5,619 bases of DNA, taken from an uncultured Hyphomonadaceae bacterium. Its GTDB lineage: Bacteria > Pseudomonadota > Alphaproteobacteria > Caulobacterales > Hyphomonadaceae. The stretch covers positions 1 through 5,619 of the forward strand of contig CALLCD010000109.1 in assembly GCA_938049795.1 (NCBI GenBank). Direction: 5' to 3'. The notes under the pieces were generated by a model. That model was not told the origin of the DNA. It did no database searches and worked only from the letters and a program-made list of their open reading frames with translations. Position numbers and translations under genes: made by a program. Shown here piece after piece: positions 5,135 through 5,619 of the stretch (positions are counted from its first letter, which is position 1; every line of letters starts with the position of its first letter).

Positions 5135-5619
5135 CCTCTCTATAAAGGGCAAAAATCACCTTTGCGCGCTTTTCGATGTCTTCGCTCGGGATTCTGGGCC
5201 AAAACGGGAATTGCCGCCCGATCCATGTGAACTGCCGCTTGGCATAGCGCCGCGTGTCGCGCTTGGCGTTTTCGGCGGCATCCTCGGCGCTCATCTCGCC
5301 GCGCAGATAGGCCGCGAGCCACGGCATTCCATGTGCTTTCATGGCGGGCAGTTGCGGGTCGAGCCCACGCGCCACCAGTCCGCGCGCCTCATCCATCGCG
5401 CCCTCGATCATCATAGCGCCGAACCGCCGGTCAATCCGCGCATAGAGTTTCGCGCGCGGCGGCGTCAGGGCCACGCCAAGCCATTCGCCCTCTTCGAGCA
5501 CGGGCCGCGTCCGCTGACCCTGAAAGGCCGAGATCGGTTTGCCGGTCGCCATCCAGACTTCATAGGCGCGCGCCAGCCTTTGCTTGTCGCCCTCTTTGAG
5601 GCGGTGCGCGGTGTCCGGA
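5121..5619 (-). CDS. miaA: tRNA dimethylallyltransferase, C-terminal part (5' end outside the window)
   Basis: MiaA transfers a dimethylallyl group from DMAPP to N6 of adenosine 37 in tRNAs that read codons starting with U. Only the last 165 residues or so are present; the family is usually about 300, so the N-terminal P-loop and DMAPP-binding half lies beyond the right edge. The frame stays open to the window end, where the residues read PDTAHRLKEGDKQRLARAYE, the conserved region preceding the family segment VWMATGKPISAFQ. Then come RPVLEEGEWLGVAL, the tRNA-contacting insertion with IDRRFGAMMIEGAMDEARGLVARG, the highly conserved MKAHGMPWLAAYLRGE (a variant of the family K-x-x-G-Y/x-x-E region), and RDTRRYAKRQFTWIGRQ, the RRYAKRQxTWxR motif near the C-terminus. 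It stops at TGA 5123-5121, 31 nt before the leader peptide. Linkage of miaA to acetolactate synthase genes is common in alphaproteobacteria, to my knowledge. Confidence 0.95.
   Translation of the reverse strand, partial: PDTAHRLKEGDKQRLARAYEVWMATGKPISAFQGQRTRPVLEEGEWLGVALTPPRAKLYARIDRRFGAMMIEGAMDEARGLVARGLDPQLPAMKAHGMPWLAAYLRGEMSAEDAAENAKRDTRRYAKRQFTWIGRQFPFWPRIPSEDIEKRAKVIFALYREVDGG

Overview
The window is a stretch of a moderately GC-rich proteobacterial chromosome. It is most likely from an alphaproteobacterium, and a Caulobacterales/Maricaulales-like lineage is a guess. Three things suggest this: the large acetolactate synthase subunit carries GEASVQM in place of the usual GDG thiamine-diphosphate motif, a variant I associate with alphaproteobacteria; miaA lies directly upstream of the acetolactate synthase gene; and the candidate promoter resembles the Caulobacter housekeeping type (TTGACGG then GTTATGCC). 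All genes are on the minus strand, so transcription runs from high to low coordinates.

Layout in the direction of transcription: the 3' part of miaA (5619-5121, cut by the window edge); a leader of about 170 nt (5120-4954) with a promoter, a 13-codon leader peptide rich in Leu/Ile/Val and an intrinsic terminator, together a classical transcription attenuator; the acetolactate synthase large subunit (4953-3157); an unrecognised single-pass membrane protein (3094-2444); the acetolactate synthase regulatory subunit ilvN/ilvH (about 2451-1897); an AT-rich predicted lipoprotein gene (1900-1304); ilvC, ketol-acid reductoisomerase (1295-276); and a strong intrinsic terminator (186-151). After about 125 nt of AT-richer intergenic DNA, a strong ribosome binding site and ATG at 22 mark the probable start of a further gene that leaves the window.

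The three ilv genes carry out the first two common steps of valine, leucine and isoleucine synthesis: condensation of pyruvate with pyruvate or 2-oxobutyrate (large and small subunits), then isomeroreduction (ilvC). The leader peptide MLIMYLNIVVLVM has 8 branched-chain residues in 13 codons, so the operon very probably senses charged Leu/Ile/Val tRNAs through ribosome stalling. This small element appears to be the regulatory centre of the window.

The odd part is two non-ilv genes inside the operon, one between the two synthase subunits and one between ilvN and ilvC. Both are tightly spaced or overlap their neighbours, so they should be co-transcribed and share the attenuation. The second is clearly lower in GC (about 43% in a sampled stretch against about 60% next door) and looks recently acquired. 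I see no insertion sequence, CRISPR array, tRNA or rRNA.
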